Source of the DNA: an uncultured Saccharospirillaceae bacterium
Lineage (GTDB): Bacteria > Bacteroidota > Bacteroidia > Flavobacteriales_D > CAJJDF01
Direction: 5' to 3'
Length of the DNA stretch: 64,000 nt
Assembly (NCBI GenBank): GCA_950054195.1
Contig: CATLPG010000012.1
Coordinates: 1-64,000 of the forward strand
The translations under genes were made by a program, and so were the position numbers. Every line of letters starts with the position of its first letter. Position 1 is the stretch's first letter. A model generated the notes under the pieces. The model did no database searches and was not told the DNA's origin. It saw nothing but the letters and a program-made list of their open reading frames with translations. Positions 50,625 through 60,695 of the stretch are shown here, one piece after another.

Positions 50625-50921
50625 TTGGGTAAAAGAGAAGAAAATATCGTCACATTGAAAGATGCAATTAAACAAATGTTAAGCGTTTACAAGATAGATG
50701 GTAAAATGGATGAACTCTCTATTGAAAAAGAATGGAGCGAATTACTCGGGCCAATGATTGCTAAACGAACAAGACGAATTCAATTAAAAAATCGAATCTT
50801 ACATGTGCAAATAGAGTCCTCTGTTTTAAGGCATGAATTGCTATTCGCTAAAAGAAAGATCGTTCAAGATTTAAATGCACGAGTGGGTAAAAAACTTATT
50901 GACGAGCTAAAGCTTTATTAG
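50625..50921 (+). CDS. DUF721 (DciA-like) protein
   Basis: A 98-residue protein of the DUF721 family, related to the KH-like domain of DciA, a helicase operator in many bacteria. Motifs: LKDAIKQMLSVYKIDGKMDEL, EWSELLGPMIAKRTRRI, then LHVQIESSVLRHELLFAK and the final LN.R.G.KLIDEL pattern. The start used is TTG; no ATG gives a full family-length product. The end overlaps the convergent transporter gene by 26 bases. In Bacteroidota this domain is usually encoded near recF, but not here. Confidence 0.8.
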   Translation: MGKREENIVTLKDAIKQMLSVYKIDGKMDELSIEKEWSELLGPMIAKRTRRIQLKNRILHVQIESSVLRHELLFAKRKIVQDLNARVGKKLIDELKLY

Positions 50922-51795
50922 CCCTTCGCTTTAACCACTCGTTTAGTCCAATCAATGCTATAATAATTACTGTTCCAACGTAAAAGAAAGGAGACATTTT
51001 TTCACTTTCTCCAAATATCACAGCTCCTAAAATAATAGCGTAAACAATTTCTAGATTTATCGCAAGGTTAACTGTAAAAGGAGTAAGTTTTTTCATTACT
51101 TCCACACTTAAAACAAAAGGAACTGCTGTACAAACAATTCCTAATACTCCGAGGTAAATGCCATCACTTAATGTAACATCGAATATTCCTTCAGTTTGAT
51201 TGAAAAGAAAGAGAGCAACAGTTACCCAAATGCTTGCAAAAATAAGCTCAAGCCAAGAAATCGTTACTGCATTCGTCCTCCTAATCAGTTTTCCATTCCA
51301 TGTAGAAAAAATAGATGCTGTTAATGCTGCTGAACAACCAAAAAAGATACCCCACCATTCATTTTCAACTTGACCAGATTCTTTCCAAGTAATTAACCCA
51401 ATAGCGATTATAATTAATAACCCTATTAAGCACTCTCTCCAATCCAACTTACGCCTAAAAAACAAAGGTTCAATAATAGCAGTAAACAAAGTTCCACTAG
51501 AAATAGCAATCATAGTAATAGCTATATTGGCAATTTTTATTCCAGCAAAAAATAAAATCCAATGTAGACCAACTATACAGCCAACAATAACTAATTCACC
51601 AAAAATCTGTCTATTTAAACTTAAAGGCTTTTTTCTAAGTAATACAAAAAGTGTTAACGATATACTTACAATTATAAGTCTCCACCAAACCAATGAGATA
51701 GATTCAAAACTAATCAGTTTTCCCAAAATGGCAGTGAACCCAAAAAGGAAAACAATGATGTGTAGTACTATGAGTGCAGTTTTGTGGTTCATCAT
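50896..51795 (-). CDS. DMT-superfamily (EamA) transporter
   Basis: A 299-residue inner-membrane protein with about ten hydrophobic helices in two EamA repeats (about 5-135 and 147-285). Glu/Gly/Pro positions such as the IEPLFFRR after helix 4 and VYAIILGAVIFGE near helix 9 are typical. The family exports metabolites such as amino acids; the substrate cannot be told. The basic C-terminal tail ends WLKRRANKALARQ. It overlaps the convergent DUF721 gene by 26 bases. Confidence 0.88.
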   Translation of the reverse strand: MMNHKTALIVLHIIVFLFGFTAILGKLISFESISLVWWRLIIVSISLTLFVLLRKKPLSLNRQIFGELVIVGCIVGLHWILFFAGIKIANIAITMIAISSGTLFTAIIEPLFFRRKLDWRECLIGLLIIIAIGLITWKESGQVENEWWGIFFGCSAALTASIFSTWNGKLIRRTNAVTISWLELIFASIWVTVALFLFNQTEGIFDVTLSDGIYLGVLGIVCTAVPFVLSVEVMKKLTPFTVNLAINLEIVYAIILGAVIFGESEKMSPFFYVGTVIIIALIGLNEWLKRRANKALARQ

Positions 51796-51825
51796 TCTTA
51801 AAACTGCACAAATCTAGTTATAAAA

Positions 51826-52326
51826 CTATTTCCCCCTTATCAATCGATAAAAATCATTCAATTGATATCCCAATCCAAAATAAACTTCTACACCGGGTGA
51901 TTGCATCACATCAACAATTGGTGATTGGTAATAATCATAATTCAATTTCAGGAAGAAATGGAAATATTTGTTTGCATAATAATTATATCCAACTACTGTG
52001 TTTACCTTTGGCTGCATATCTTTTACAGCTCTTTGCCCAACAGTACCAGCTCCTAAACCAACATAAAAATCATGATTTTTAAAGAAGAAATGCCGGTTAA
52101 GGATCATTCCAGTACTAAAAGCTCTTTGATTGTTATCTGTTGAGGTTAACAAAAGGGTGCTTTGCCCAACAATACCCCAAACTTGTTGCTCATGAAATTC
52201 GATATCAAATAAAGCATGTGCTTGTTTATTTTGTGATACTCCAAAACCTTGCTTGGCAGTTATTAATCGTTGTTGGCTATATAATGGTTGTAAACCAATG
52301 CCTATGATAAGGATGATAAGTCTCAT
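51826..52326 (-). CDS. Exported outer-membrane beta-barrel-like protein
   Basis: A 166-residue protein with a signal peptide (MRLIILIIGIGLQPLYSQ). The rest shows amphipathic strands with Tyr/Phe/Asn at the ends (DFYVGLGAGTVGQR, KYFHFFLKLNYDYY, EVYFGLGYQLNDFYRL), typical of a small eight-strand barrel similar to OmpW/OprF N-domain barrels. No family signature recognised. The C-terminal residues after the last strand (LIRGK) are basic, not a terminal aromatic. Confidence 0.6.
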   Translation of the reverse strand: MRLIILIIGIGLQPLYSQQRLITAKQGFGVSQNKQAHALFDIEFHEQQVWGIVGQSTLLLTSTDNNQRAFSTGMILNRHFFFKNHDFYVGLGAGTVGQRAVKDMQPKVNTVVGYNYYANKYFHFFLKLNYDYYQSPIVDVMQSPGVEVYFGLGYQLNDFYRLIRGK

Positions 52327-52427
52327 AACTTGATGAATTTAAAGTGATTTAAAAAAATGTTACTTCGAGTGGATTTTCGAAGAAAATTTGTGTCGAGAAG
52401 TGTTTGTTTAGTATATCCGGTAAATTA

Positions 52428-53084
52428 TTATGGCTTCTTGACCCAAAAAACATAATTTAAACTGGCGGTAACCAATACATGCCCTTCCAAGGAAAGTCCT
52501 TTAGAAGCTACAGGAGTAGCATGATGATCCTTAGGAGGAGTAAAAGAAATCGTTTCGTTTCCATTGTCCACATACCGAAATGTTTCTAATGAATTACCTA
52601 TATGAAACATGTATTGAGCAGATAATCCAATATTTAGTTTGTCGGTTAAGTTAAACCGATTTCCAAAGCCAATTTGTACAGCCATGCTCTTTCTTTCCTG
52701 AGAAGAATTGTTTTCATCATATAATTGTATCATGGCATAATCAAAACAATGACCAGCAAGTAAAAAAGGAGAATTTTTTTTGTGCATGTCGTTAAGATGA
52801 AACATCACCGACCAACCAATATGATAGGTTCTTCGAAAACCATTACCAGATAAATTGGTTTTAATATAATCAGCAAACCACTCGTTGTTTAAACGATTGT
52901 TGAGTGAAAACCTAAACTGACCACCAGTACCAATGCCAAGCTTAGAGTCATGCTCAAAAAGACTAAGGGTACTTCTCGTACCAAGCTCAAAAGTTACGGA
53001 TGGTTTATTGTCTGTGTTTTCTTGGCTAATAAAGTAAAAGGGAAGGGCAATGCATACCACTAGCAACGAGGTTTTCATATTCAT
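52428..53084 (-). CDS. Exported outer-membrane beta-barrel-like protein
   Basis: A 218-residue protein with a signal peptide (MNMKTSLLVVCIALPFYFISQ). Alternating strands run through the mature part (VTFELGTRSTLSLFEHD, GFGNRFNLTDKLNIGLSAQY, EGHVLVTASLNYVFWVKK), so an outer-membrane barrel is likely. Two possible starts, ATG at 53084 and 53078, both keep the signal peptide. It is divergent from the BatA-like gene. No specific family recognised. Confidence 0.6.
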   Translation of the reverse strand: MNMKTSLLVVCIALPFYFISQENTDNKPSVTFELGTRSTLSLFEHDSKLGIGTGGQFRFSLNNRLNNEWFADYIKTNLSGNGFRRTYHIGWSVMFHLNDMHKKNSPFLLAGHCFDYAMIQLYDENNSSQERKSMAVQIGFGNRFNLTDKLNIGLSAQYMFHIGNSLETFRYVDNGNETISFTPPKDHHATPVASKGLSLEGHVLVTASLNYVFWVKKP

Positions 53085-53170
53085 TCATTTTTTTGTTTGA
53101 ATAGTCCTTAATCATTGCTTTAGGTTAAGATTAGTTAATAGATAACCATCTTTTTTCTGTTTTTATTGTA

Positions 53171-53184
53171 TCATTCATGAATGA
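53171..53184. promoter_or_regulatory. 14-bp perfect palindrome, possible operator
   Basis: TCATTCATGAATGA reads the same on both strands. It lies 15 bases before the promoter-like box of the BatA-like gene, in the divergent region. A further ATTCATTCAT half-site-like run lies at the start of the divergent barrel gene. Could be a regulator-binding site; no regulator is encoded nearby. Confidence 0.35.
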
Positions 53185-53198
53185 ATGTGGAAATTAAA

Positions 53199-53206
53199 TA
53201 TCTTTA
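53199..53206 (+). promoter_or_regulatory. Promoter-like box for the BatA-like gene
   Basis: TATCTTTA, one base away from TAnnTTTG, ending 6 bases before the ATG. As with mraZ, the predicted message has essentially no leader. Confidence 0.4.
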
Positions 53207-53212
53207 TAAACA

Positions 53213-55246
53213 ATGAAATTTTTATATCCACAATTTCTATGGGCGTTATTCGCTATCGCTATACCTATAATTATACACTTGTTTAATTTTAGGAGGTTTA
53301 AACGTGTCTATTTTTCTAATGTAGCCCTTTTGAAACAAGTTGATCTCGAAACGAAGAAAAGCTCAAAAGTTCGACACCTGTTAGTTTTACTTGCTAGAAT
53401 TTTGGCTATTACATGCTTAGTGCTCGCTTTTGCTCAACCTTACTTTCCCGAAAAAGAAGAAATACAAACAGCAGGAAAACAACAAGTATCAATTTATTTG
53501 GATAATTCCTTTAGTATGAATGCCACTACTCCTGATGGAGAAATGATTTACTTAGCTAAAAAACAAGCAGAGGAAATAGTCAATCAATTTAAGCCATCGG
53601 ATGAATTTCAATTGCTAACAAATGATTTTGAAGGAAAACACCAACGATTTGTATCCAGAGAAGAATTTTTAGAGCTTTTGGAAGAAGTTCAATTCTCTCC
53701 TTATCCAAGAGGTATAAAAGATGTTTATCAAAAGCAAAAAGAACTTTTTAAGCGTAATACCAATGGGAATAGTAATTATTTTTGGCTAAGTGATTTTCAA
53801 AAAAGCAACCTAAAGCAATCCAATTGGAAAGTTGATTCTTCTGATCGAGTAAAAGCTATTCAGTTTAAATCCAATAACAACACCAACGTTTATATTGATT
53901 CGGTATGGTTTGAGTCGCCTATCAGACAGATAAACAAAGAGGAAAAAGCACAAATTCGTTTAGTTAATCAGTCAGATGAAAACTTGCAAGTTCGTTTAGA
54001 ATTATTAATAAATGATGAAACAAAAGGATTTAATAATGTAACGATCGAAGCTGGACAGGAAATTGAAACAGCACTATCTTTCATTGAACGATCTACGGGA
54101 GTTAAACATGTGAAAGTTAAAATCTCTGATTACCCAGATCCTGATGTATACTTTGATGACGAATATTATTTTAGTTACCTATTAGCGAAAGAATCTTATG
54201 TACTTCGTATCAAAGGGAACGATGCTAAAAACTATATTCCTCAACTATTCTTTAATGATCCATTTTTTAAGTTAGAGGAGAACGATATCAATCAAGTAAA
54301 TTATGGAGATTTGCAGAAATACAATTTTGTTTTTCTAGATGGAGTTAATGATGTTTCTTCTGGGCTTAGAGCAGAGTTGTTAAAGTTTGTTGAAGCTGGC
54401 GGAAGCATAGCTTTTTTCCCAGGAAACGATGTCAAGAAGGAATCTGTCAATGAGTTTTTACTTCAATTTAATGTAGGTCAGTTGGCAAGTAAAAAAGAAG
54501 AATCCATCAAAGTGGGAAAAATCAACATGTCAAGTACGCATTATCAAAAAGTATTTGAAAAAAATCCCGATAATATTGATTTACCATTGGTATCCACCTA
54601 TTACATTATAAACGAATCTTCAAGTAGTAAATCAGAAGAACTATTAGGGTTAAAAAATGGAGCTCCCTTTTTGTCCAAATTTACTTATGGTAGTGGAACA
54701 GTTTATGTAAGTGCTTCCCCATTGGATGAAACGAGAACCAATTTTCCAAAGCATGCTATTTTTGTGCCAACAATTCTTCGTATGGTTGAATTAAGTGGAG
54801 CAGATTACCCTTTAGCTTATCCATTAAGTAATTCACCAATCACCATTAATGACAATAACTATCAACTAGAAAAACTCTCGGTTAGGGATAAGCAGAATAC
54901 ATTCTCATTCATTCCAGAAGCACAAAGAGGAAGAGGAGATATAAGTTTGTTTATTAATGATCAAGTCAAAAAAGCCGGTAATTTTGAGCTAATTTACCAA
55001 GAAGAACCCATCTTTGCCTTTGGTTTAAACTATAATCGAAAAGAAAGTGATTTATCTGTTTATTCGGATAATGACCTAGAAAATAAATTGGGAGAGATCG
55101 GAGCTTCATTACTAACTGTTTCTTCTGATACAGATATAATCAAAGGAAGTATAGACGTTGGAAATGATAAATGGTGGCGATGGTTGATCTGGTTAACACT
55201 TTTATTTATTCTTATTGAAATATTACTAATACGTTTTCTTAAATGA
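53213..55246 (+). CDS. BatA-domain membrane protein
   Basis: A 677-residue protein. The N-terminus FLYPQFLWALFAIAIPIIIHLFNFRR is the BatA/aerotolerance-type helix, with a second helix at about 54-75 followed by AQPYFP. A vWA-like start follows, QVSIYLDNSFSMNA, with a D-x-S-x-S metal-binding pattern. The middle is periplasmic and soluble. A last helix (about 655-675, WWRWLIWLTLLFILIEILLI) anchors the C-terminus. The function is unknown; relatives are linked to envelope stress or Bat complexes. The RluA-type gene overlaps its end by 4 bases. Confidence 0.82.
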   Translation: MKFLYPQFLWALFAIAIPIIIHLFNFRRFKRVYFSNVALLKQVDLETKKSSKVRHLLVLLARILAITCLVLAFAQPYFPEKEEIQTAGKQQVSIYLDNSFSMNATTPDGEMIYLAKKQAEEIVNQFKPSDEFQLLTNDFEGKHQRFVSREEFLELLEEVQFSPYPRGIKDVYQKQKELFKRNTNGNSNYFWLSDFQKSNLKQSNWKVDSSDRVKAIQFKSNNNTNVYIDSVWFESPIRQINKEEKAQIRLVNQSDENLQVRLELLINDETKGFNNVTIEAGQEIETALSFIERSTGVKHVKVKISDYPDPDVYFDDEYYFSYLLAKESYVLRIKGNDAKNYIPQLFFNDPFFKLEENDINQVNYGDLQKYNFVFLDGVNDVSSGLRAELLKFVEAGGSIAFFPGNDVKKESVNEFLLQFNVGQLASKKEESIKVGKINMSSTHYQKVFEKNPDNIDLPLVSTYYIINESSSSKSEELLGLKNGAPFLSKFTYGSGTVYVSASPLDETRTNFPKHAIFVPTILRMVELSGADYPLAYPLSNSPITINDNNYQLEKLSVRDKQNTFSFIPEAQRGRGDISLFINDQVKKAGNFELIYQEEPIFAFGLNYNRKESDLSVYSDNDLENKLGEIGASLLTVSSDTDIIKGSIDVGNDKWWRWLIWLTLLFILIEILLIRFLK

Positions 55247-55929
55247 TCGAAATACTCTACGAAGATAACCATCTAATAGCCGTAAATAAACGTCCATCTG
55301 ATTTAGTTCAAGGGGATAAAACAGGCGACCAACCGTTGGTTGAAAAGGTGAAAGCCTACATAAAAGAAAAATATAACAAACCGGGAGATGTTTTTACTGG
55401 TGTTATTCATCGCATCGACCGACCAACAAGTGGTGTTGTGGTATTTGCCAAAACGAGTAAGGCACTTGCTCGTATGAATAAGCTCTTTCAAGAAAAAAAA
55501 GTGCAAAAAGTATACTGGGCAGTTGTAGCCCCAGCCCCAAAGCAACCAGAAGGTGAATTAGTAGATTTTTTAGTAAGAAACGCAAAGCTGAACAAATCAT
55601 TCGCTTATCCTAACCCTGGAAGAAATGGAAAACGGTCCGAGCTAACATACAAAGTGATTGGTGCAGGAGATAATTATTCCTATTTAGAGATCGTTCCCAA
55701 AACAGGTCGTCATCATCAAATACGCGTGCAATTAAGTCATATGGGAAACCCCATAAAAGGTGATTTAAAGTATGGCGCTAGAAGAAGCAACAAGGATGGT
55801 TCTATACATTTACATGCCCGATCCATTAATTTTTCACATCCTGTAACAAAGGAATCTATTACAATTGTAGCCCCTCCACCAAAAGAAGTGATTTGGGAGG
55901 ATGTTGTGGCTAAACAATTGACGAAATAA
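55243..55929 (+). CDS. RluA-family pseudouridine synthase
   Basis: A 228-residue RNA pseudouridine synthase without an S4 domain. The catalytic Asp lies in HRIDRPTSGVVVFAK (IHRIDRP; the usual motif is HRLD). TGRHHQIRVQLSHMGNPIKGD and the start LYEDNHLIAVNKRP are family signatures. It modifies uridines in rRNA or tRNA; the target is not predictable here. The ATG overlaps the BatA-like stop (ATGA). Confidence 0.9.
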   Translation: MIEILYEDNHLIAVNKRPSDLVQGDKTGDQPLVEKVKAYIKEKYNKPGDVFTGVIHRIDRPTSGVVVFAKTSKALARMNKLFQEKKVQKVYWAVVAPAPKQPEGELVDFLVRNAKLNKSFAYPNPGRNGKRSELTYKVIGAGDNYSYLEIVPKTGRHHQIRVQLSHMGNPIKGDLKYGARRSNKDGSIHLHARSINFSHPVTKESITIVAPPPKEVIWEDVVAKQLTK

Positions 55930-56000
55930 GATTTTTCTTTATCAACACACCCTTTGTTAAAGAATTCATAAGGATTACCCACCAACACAATCAAATCTTG

Positions 56001-56008
56001 TATTTTTG
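56001..56008 (+). promoter_or_regulatory. Promoter box for the GH3-serine hydrolase gene
   Basis: TATTTTTG matches TAnnTTTG exactly, 28 bases before the ATG at 56036. It would drive this gene and the coupled recR. Confidence 0.5.
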
Positions 56009-56035
56009 AGTTACCTTAAATAGGATACACCCATT

Positions 56036-59014
56036 ATGTTTATACGATTAGCACATATTCTTTTATTTTCTTCCATTGGTTTGGTTTCTGTTAACCCTTC
56101 TACTTACAAGGCTGAAGAGGAAAGGAACGATCAAAAAGAAGAACCAAAAGAGCTACGTCCTCCATTTTTGGAGAGTAATACACACCAGTGGGCAGATTCT
56201 ATCCTAGATTCATTAACACTCGATCAAAAAATTGGTCAGCTGTTTATGGTGGCAGCTTATTCAAATAAAGATCAAGCGCATGTCAATGAAATAAAGAAAC
56301 TAGTTAAAGATTACGAGATTGGCGGACTAATCTTTATGCAAGGAACACCCGAGAAGCAAATTGAACTCAACAATACCTACCAATCATTAGCAAATATTCC
56401 TTTAATGATTGCGATTGATGGAGAATGGGGATTACCTATGCGTTTAAAAAACACACACTTGTTTCCTAAACAAATGACCATGGGAGCAGTTCAATACGAC
56501 TCGCTTATTTACAACATGGGGAAAGAAATGGCACTTCATTGTAAACGAATGGGAATACACGTCAATTTTGCACCAGTAATTGATGTAAATAACAATCCTA
56601 AAAACCCAATTATCAATTATCGATCGTTTGGAGAAGATCGCGATAACGTAGCAAACAAAGGCATTGCCTACATGAAAGGGATGCAACATCAAGGAGTTTT
56701 GGCCTGTGGAAAGCATTTTCCTGGTCATGGAGATACAGATACCGATTCACACAAAGCATTACCAGTAATCAAGCATGATAAAAAGCGTTTAGATTCTATC
56801 GAGCTTTATCCGTTTAAAAAGTTAACTCAAGCAGGTTTAGGCAGTATGATGGTTGCTCACCTTTACATTCCAGCGTATGATTCTACGAAGAATACAGCTA
56901 CAACCTTATCTAAAAATGTAGTAACAACTTTACTCCGAGATTCTCTAAAATTTGAAGGGCTGGCTTTCACAGATGCCTTAAATATGAAAGGGGTGAGTGC
57001 TTATTTTGAGCCAGGAGTTGTAGATGTAAAAGCATTAGTTGCAGGAAACGATGTGTTGTTGTTTTCAGAAGATGTGCCAACCGCCATTAAAGAAATTAAG
57101 AAAGCCCTCGAAACAGGCGAAGTTACCGAAGAGCAAATTACACAAACATGTAAGAGAATTCTATATGCTAAGCAATGGCTAAAGGTTAATAACGATAAGA
57201 TATCAGTAAAAAACATCAAAAACGATCTAAATCCAGCATCTTCTGATCGCGTAAATCGGTTACTTTATGAAAATTCACTAACCCTAGTTAAAAACGAAGA
57301 AAACTTATTGCCGCTTAAAAACTTAGACAAGAATAAAGTACTTTGTGTAACACTAGGGGGAACAAAAAATAATGTACTCCATGAAAGCTTAAGTCGTTAT
57401 GGTAAAGTAGATCTACTTGAATTAAATAAAAAAGGAATCGTAGGTAAAGTACCTGAACTACAAAAAAAGTTTTATAACTACGGAACTATCATTATAAGTG
57501 TTCACCAAACACGAATGAACGGAAGTTATGGAATAACATCCGAAGTAATAAAATTTATAGAGCAAGTGGCTCAAAAAAATAAAGTCATTTTAAATTTCCC
57601 AACAAATCCTTATGCTTTAGCCAAGTTTGATAGCACCAAAAACATTAAGAGTATCATTGTTTCGTATGAGGATAATTCGTTTACACAAGATGCAGTCGCT
57701 CAATTGATCTTCGGAGGAATTTCAGCAAAAGGAAAATTACCCGTAACAGCCTCATCGGAGTTTGCATTAGGAACAGGGTTAAATACTGAAAAAGTACGAT
57801 TATCATATACGGATCCTTCCTTTTTAGAAATGAACCTTGATAGCTTAGCTAAGATTGATGAGCTGGTCGAAAAAAGCATTACCGATAGTATTTTTCCGGG
57901 TTGTCAAATATTAGTGGCACGGAAAGGACAAGTTGTTTACAACAAAGCTTTTGGATACCATACGTACAACAAAAAAAACGAGGTTTCCCTAACAGATTTA
58001 TATGATATTGCTTCCGTAACTAAGGTGGCAGTTACTACGCCAATTATCATGAAAACGCATGAGGAAGGTAGCATTACCTTAAATCATACGCTTCATGATT
58101 TTTTACCAGATGTAGTTGATTCTACAGATTACGAGAAAGTCATTATTAGTGATATGTTGGCACATCAAGCAAGGTTTACCCCTTGGATACCGTTTTACAC
58201 TTCTACAATGACTGATGGAAAGCTAAATCCTCGTTTTTATAAGTCAACTAAAACAAGCTTTTACAATACAGAGGTTGCAAAAGATATTTATATATTTAAA
58301 AACTATAAAAAGGCAATCTTAAAACGTATTGTTGACACTAAACTTCGATCTCAAAAAAAATATAAATACAGCGATATTGGCTACTATTTCTTAAAAGAAA
58401 TCATCGAAAGAGAAACAAAAGCTACGTTAGATAGAGTAATTGATAGCATGTACTTTAAAGAATTGGGAATGGATTATACCTTATACAATCCTAAGCAGTC
58501 ATATAAATTGAGTCAAATTGTTCCAACCGAAGATGATCAAATTTTCAGAAAACAACTAGTGCATGGCTATGTTCACGATCAGGGTGCGGCAATGATGGGA
58601 GGTGTTGGCGGCCATGCAGGATTGTTTTCAAATGCAAATGATTTAGCGAAGCTTTGTCAAATGTATCTCAACGGAGGAACGTATGGAGGAACAAAATTTT
58701 TGAACGATACTACCATAAAAAAGTTTACTACAGCCAATCATAAAAACAACGATAACAGAAGAGGCTATGGTTTTGATAAACCGCTTGAAAATCTAGATGG
58801 AGGACCAACTTCTAAATATGTTTCACTAGCTAGTTATGGTCACTCAGGATTTACAGGGACAAGAATTTGGATTGATCCAAAGGAAGAACTCATCTATATC
58901 TTTCTTTCTAATCGTGTGCATCCCGATGCTGAAAACTGGAAGTTGGTTCGAGAAAATATCCGAACAAGAATTGAAGAAATCATTTATCGATCGTTTAAAG
59001 CAAGGGCTTCATGA
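56036..59014 (+). CDS. Glycoside hydrolase family 3 fused to a serine hydrolase (beta-lactamase fold)
   Basis: A 992-residue exported two-enzyme protein. After a signal-like N-terminus, residues about 55-590 are a GH3 beta-N-acetylhexosaminidase: KHFPGHGDT (226-234) with the His/Asp acid-base dyad of the NagZ group and [10 protein letters not shown] with the nucleophile Asp313, followed by the GH3 C-terminal domain. Residues about 600-992 are a serine beta-lactamase/DD-peptidase fold with SVTK (660-663), YSD and HSGFTGT. It probably cleaves peptidoglycan sugars or peptides in the periplasm. recR overlaps its stop. Confidence 0.9.
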   Translation: MFIRLAHILLFSSIGLVSVNPSTYKAEEERNDQKEEPKELRPPFLESNTHQWADSILDSLTLDQKIGQLFMVAAYSNKDQAHVNEIKKLVKDYEIGGLIFMQGTPEKQIELNNTYQSLANIPLMIAIDGEWGLPMRLKNTHLFPKQMTMGAVQYDSLIYNMGKEMALHCKRMGIHVNFAPVIDVNNNPKNPIINYRSFGEDRDNVANKGIAYMKGMQHQGVLACGKHFPGHGDTDTDSHKALPVIKHDKKRLDSIELYPFKKLTQAGLGSMMVAHLYIPAYDSTKNTATTLSKNVVTTLLRDSLKFEGLAFTDALNMKGVSAYFEPGVVDVKALVAGNDVLLFSEDVPTAIKEIKKALETGEVTEEQITQTCKRILYAKQWLKVNNDKISVKNIKNDLNPASSDRVNRLLYENSLTLVKNEENLLPLKNLDKNKVLCVTLGGTKNNVLHESLSRYGKVDLLELNKKGIVGKVPELQKKFYNYGTIIISVHQTRMNGSYGITSEVIKFIEQVAQKNKVILNFPTNPYALAKFDSTKNIKSIIVSYEDNSFTQDAVAQLIFGGISAKGKLPVTASSEFALGTGLNTEKVRLSYTDPSFLEMNLDSLAKIDELVEKSITDSIFPGCQILVARKGQVVYNKAFGYHTYNKKNEVSLTDLYDIASVTKVAVTTPIIMKTHEEGSITLNHTLHDFLPDVVDSTDYEKVIISDMLAHQARFTPWIPFYTSTMTDGKLNPRFYKSTKTSFYNTEVAKDIYIFKNYKKAILKRIVDTKLRSQKKYKYSDIGYYFLKEIIERETKATLDRVIDSMYFKELGMDYTLYNPKQSYKLSQIVPTEDDQIFRKQLVHGYVHDQGAAMMGGVGGHAGLFSNANDLAKLCQMYLNGGTYGGTKFLNDTTIKKFTTANHKNNDNRRGYGFDKPLENLDGGPTSKYVSLASYGHSGFTGTRIWIDPKEELIYIFLSNRVHPDAENWKLVRENIRTRIEEIIYRSFKARAS

Positions 59015-59616
59015 ACATTCCTTCAAAAGTTGTAGAGCAAGCAGTCGAAGAATTTGCAACACTTCCCAGTATTGGTAAAAGAAGTGCGTTACGTTTTGTT
59101 TTACATTTGTTAAAGCAGGATCCTAGTGACTTGGAAGATTTAGCTCAAGCTATTCTTAAACTAAAAAACGACATCATCTACTGTAAAAGTTGTTCAAATA
59201 TTTCTGATAAAGAAATTTGTGATATTTGTGCAAACCTCGAAAGAGATCATCAAACCATTTGTGTGGTAGAAGACGTTCGAGATGTAATGGCACTAGAAAA
59301 TACCTATCAATATAAAGGGTTGTATCATGTTTTAGGAGGCATAATCTCTCCAATGGATGGTGTTGGTCCGCAAGATTTAAAGATCGAAGAACTCATTACT
59401 CGAATAAAAACACAAAACATCAAAGAAATAATTTTTGCTTTAAGCGCAACTATGGAAGGGGATACAACCAACTTCTATATCTATAAAAGACTAAAAGACT
59501 TTGATGTAAAAGCAACAGTACTATCTAGAGGAGTAGCAGTTGGCGATGAACTTTCTTATGCAGATGAAGTTACCCTCGGAAATTCAATAAAAAACAGAAC
59601 CGTTTTTGAAATCTAG
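59011..59616 (+). CDS. recR: Recombination mediator RecR
   Basis: A 201-residue protein of the RecFOR pathway, helping load RecA at gaps. A helix-hairpin-helix N-terminus with [12 protein letters not shown] leads to a zinc site Cys58, Cys61, Cys70, Cys73 ([16 protein letters not shown]) and a TOPRIM domain with [14 protein letters not shown]. The start ATG overlaps the stop of the GH3 fusion by 4 bases, so it is translated from the same message. Confidence 0.96.
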   Translation: MNIPSKVVEQAVEEFATLPSIGKRSALRFVLHLLKQDPSDLEDLAQAILKLKNDIIYCKSCSNISDKEICDICANLERDHQTICVVEDVRDVMALENTYQYKGLYHVLGGIISPMDGVGPQDLKIEELITRIKTQNIKEIIFALSATMEGDTTNFYIYKRLKDFDVKATVLSRGVAVGDELSYADEVTLGNSIKNRTVFEI

Positions 59617-59747
59617 GGAATTGTCCATAACTTGATACTAGCGAAGTTAGAATTTTTTGGTTCGTTTTTTCATCAAGGAAAAAATGAATGTTAATTTTAG
59701 TTACAGTGCTATCGTACTTTAAAAAAGATTTTTAATCTAAATCAACT

Positions 59748-60695
59748 ATGAACAAAATAACCGAATTATTTAATATACAATACCCCATTATCCAAGCCGG
59801 TATGATTTGGTGCAGTGGTTGGGAATTAGCCAGTGCGGTGAGTAATGCTGGTGGATTAGGAATTATTGGTTCTGGGTCGATGTATCCCGAAGTTTTAAGA
59901 GAACATATTATTAAGTGTAAACAAGCTACTGATAAACCGTTTGCCGTAAATTTACCGATGCTTTACCCGGATATTGACAAGCATATTGAGTCAATCATCG
60001 AATTAGAAGTTCCCATTGTGTTTACTTCTGCAGGTAATCCAAAAACGTGGACAAAACATCTACAAGATCACGGAATTAAAGTGGTGCATGTAGTTTCTAG
60101 TCTAAAATTTGCACTAAAATCACAAGAAGCTGGAGTAGATGCAGTTGTAGCAGAAGGTTTTGAGGCAGGCGGACACAACGGTAGAGACGAAACAACAACC
60201 ATGTGTTTAATTCCAATAGTAAAAGAACACATAAAAATTCCTTTAATAGCAGCAGGAGGTGTTGGTACAGGAAGAACGATGTTAGCTGCCATGGCACTCG
60301 GAGCTGATGGCGTGCAAATTGGTAGTAGATTCGTAGCGAGTGAAGAATCAAGTGCCCACCAAAACTTCAAACAAGCTGTTATTGAAGCAAAAGAAGGAAG
60401 CACACAGCTCACACTAAAGGAACTTACCCCAGTAAGATTAATAAAGAATGACTTTTATAATCAAGTAGAAGAAGCCTATCTAAAACAAGCTTCTGTTGAT
60501 GATTTAAAAAAACTTTTAGGAAGAGGAAGAGCTAAAAAAGGGATGTTCGAAGGTGATTTAGCAGAAGGTGAACTTGAAATTGGTCAAATTTCGGGTCTAA
60601 TACACGAAATAAAACCTGCTGGAGATATTGTAAAAGAAATAGTAGCTGAGTTTAATCAAGCCAAAAAAGCATTGGCTAACCTAAGTGACCTATAA
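59748..60695 (+). CDS. Nitronate monooxygenase-like FMN protein
   Basis: A 315-residue TIM-barrel flavoenzyme (2-nitropropane dioxygenase family). PIIQAGMIWCSGWELASAVSNAGGLGIIG is the N-terminal pattern (given in part as PIIQAGM and GGLGIIG), then EGFEAGGHNG with the family His, AAGGVGTG for FMN phosphate and LGADGVQIGSRF. It may oxidise nitronates; some members act as enoyl reductase FabK, which is an alternative. The TPR gene follows with a one-base overlap. Confidence 0.88.
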   Translation: MNKITELFNIQYPIIQAGMIWCSGWELASAVSNAGGLGIIGSGSMYPEVLREHIIKCKQATDKPFAVNLPMLYPDIDKHIESIIELEVPIVFTSAGNPKTWTKHLQDHGIKVVHVVSSLKFALKSQEAGVDAVVAEGFEAGGHNGRDETTTMCLIPIVKEHIKIPLIAAGGVGTGRTMLAAMALGADGVQIGSRFVASEESSAHQNFKQAVIEAKEGSTQLTLKELTPVRLIKNDFYNQVEEAYLKQASVDDLKKLLGRGRAKKGMFEGDLAEGELEIGQISGLIHEIKPAGDIVKEIVAEFNQAKKALANLSDL

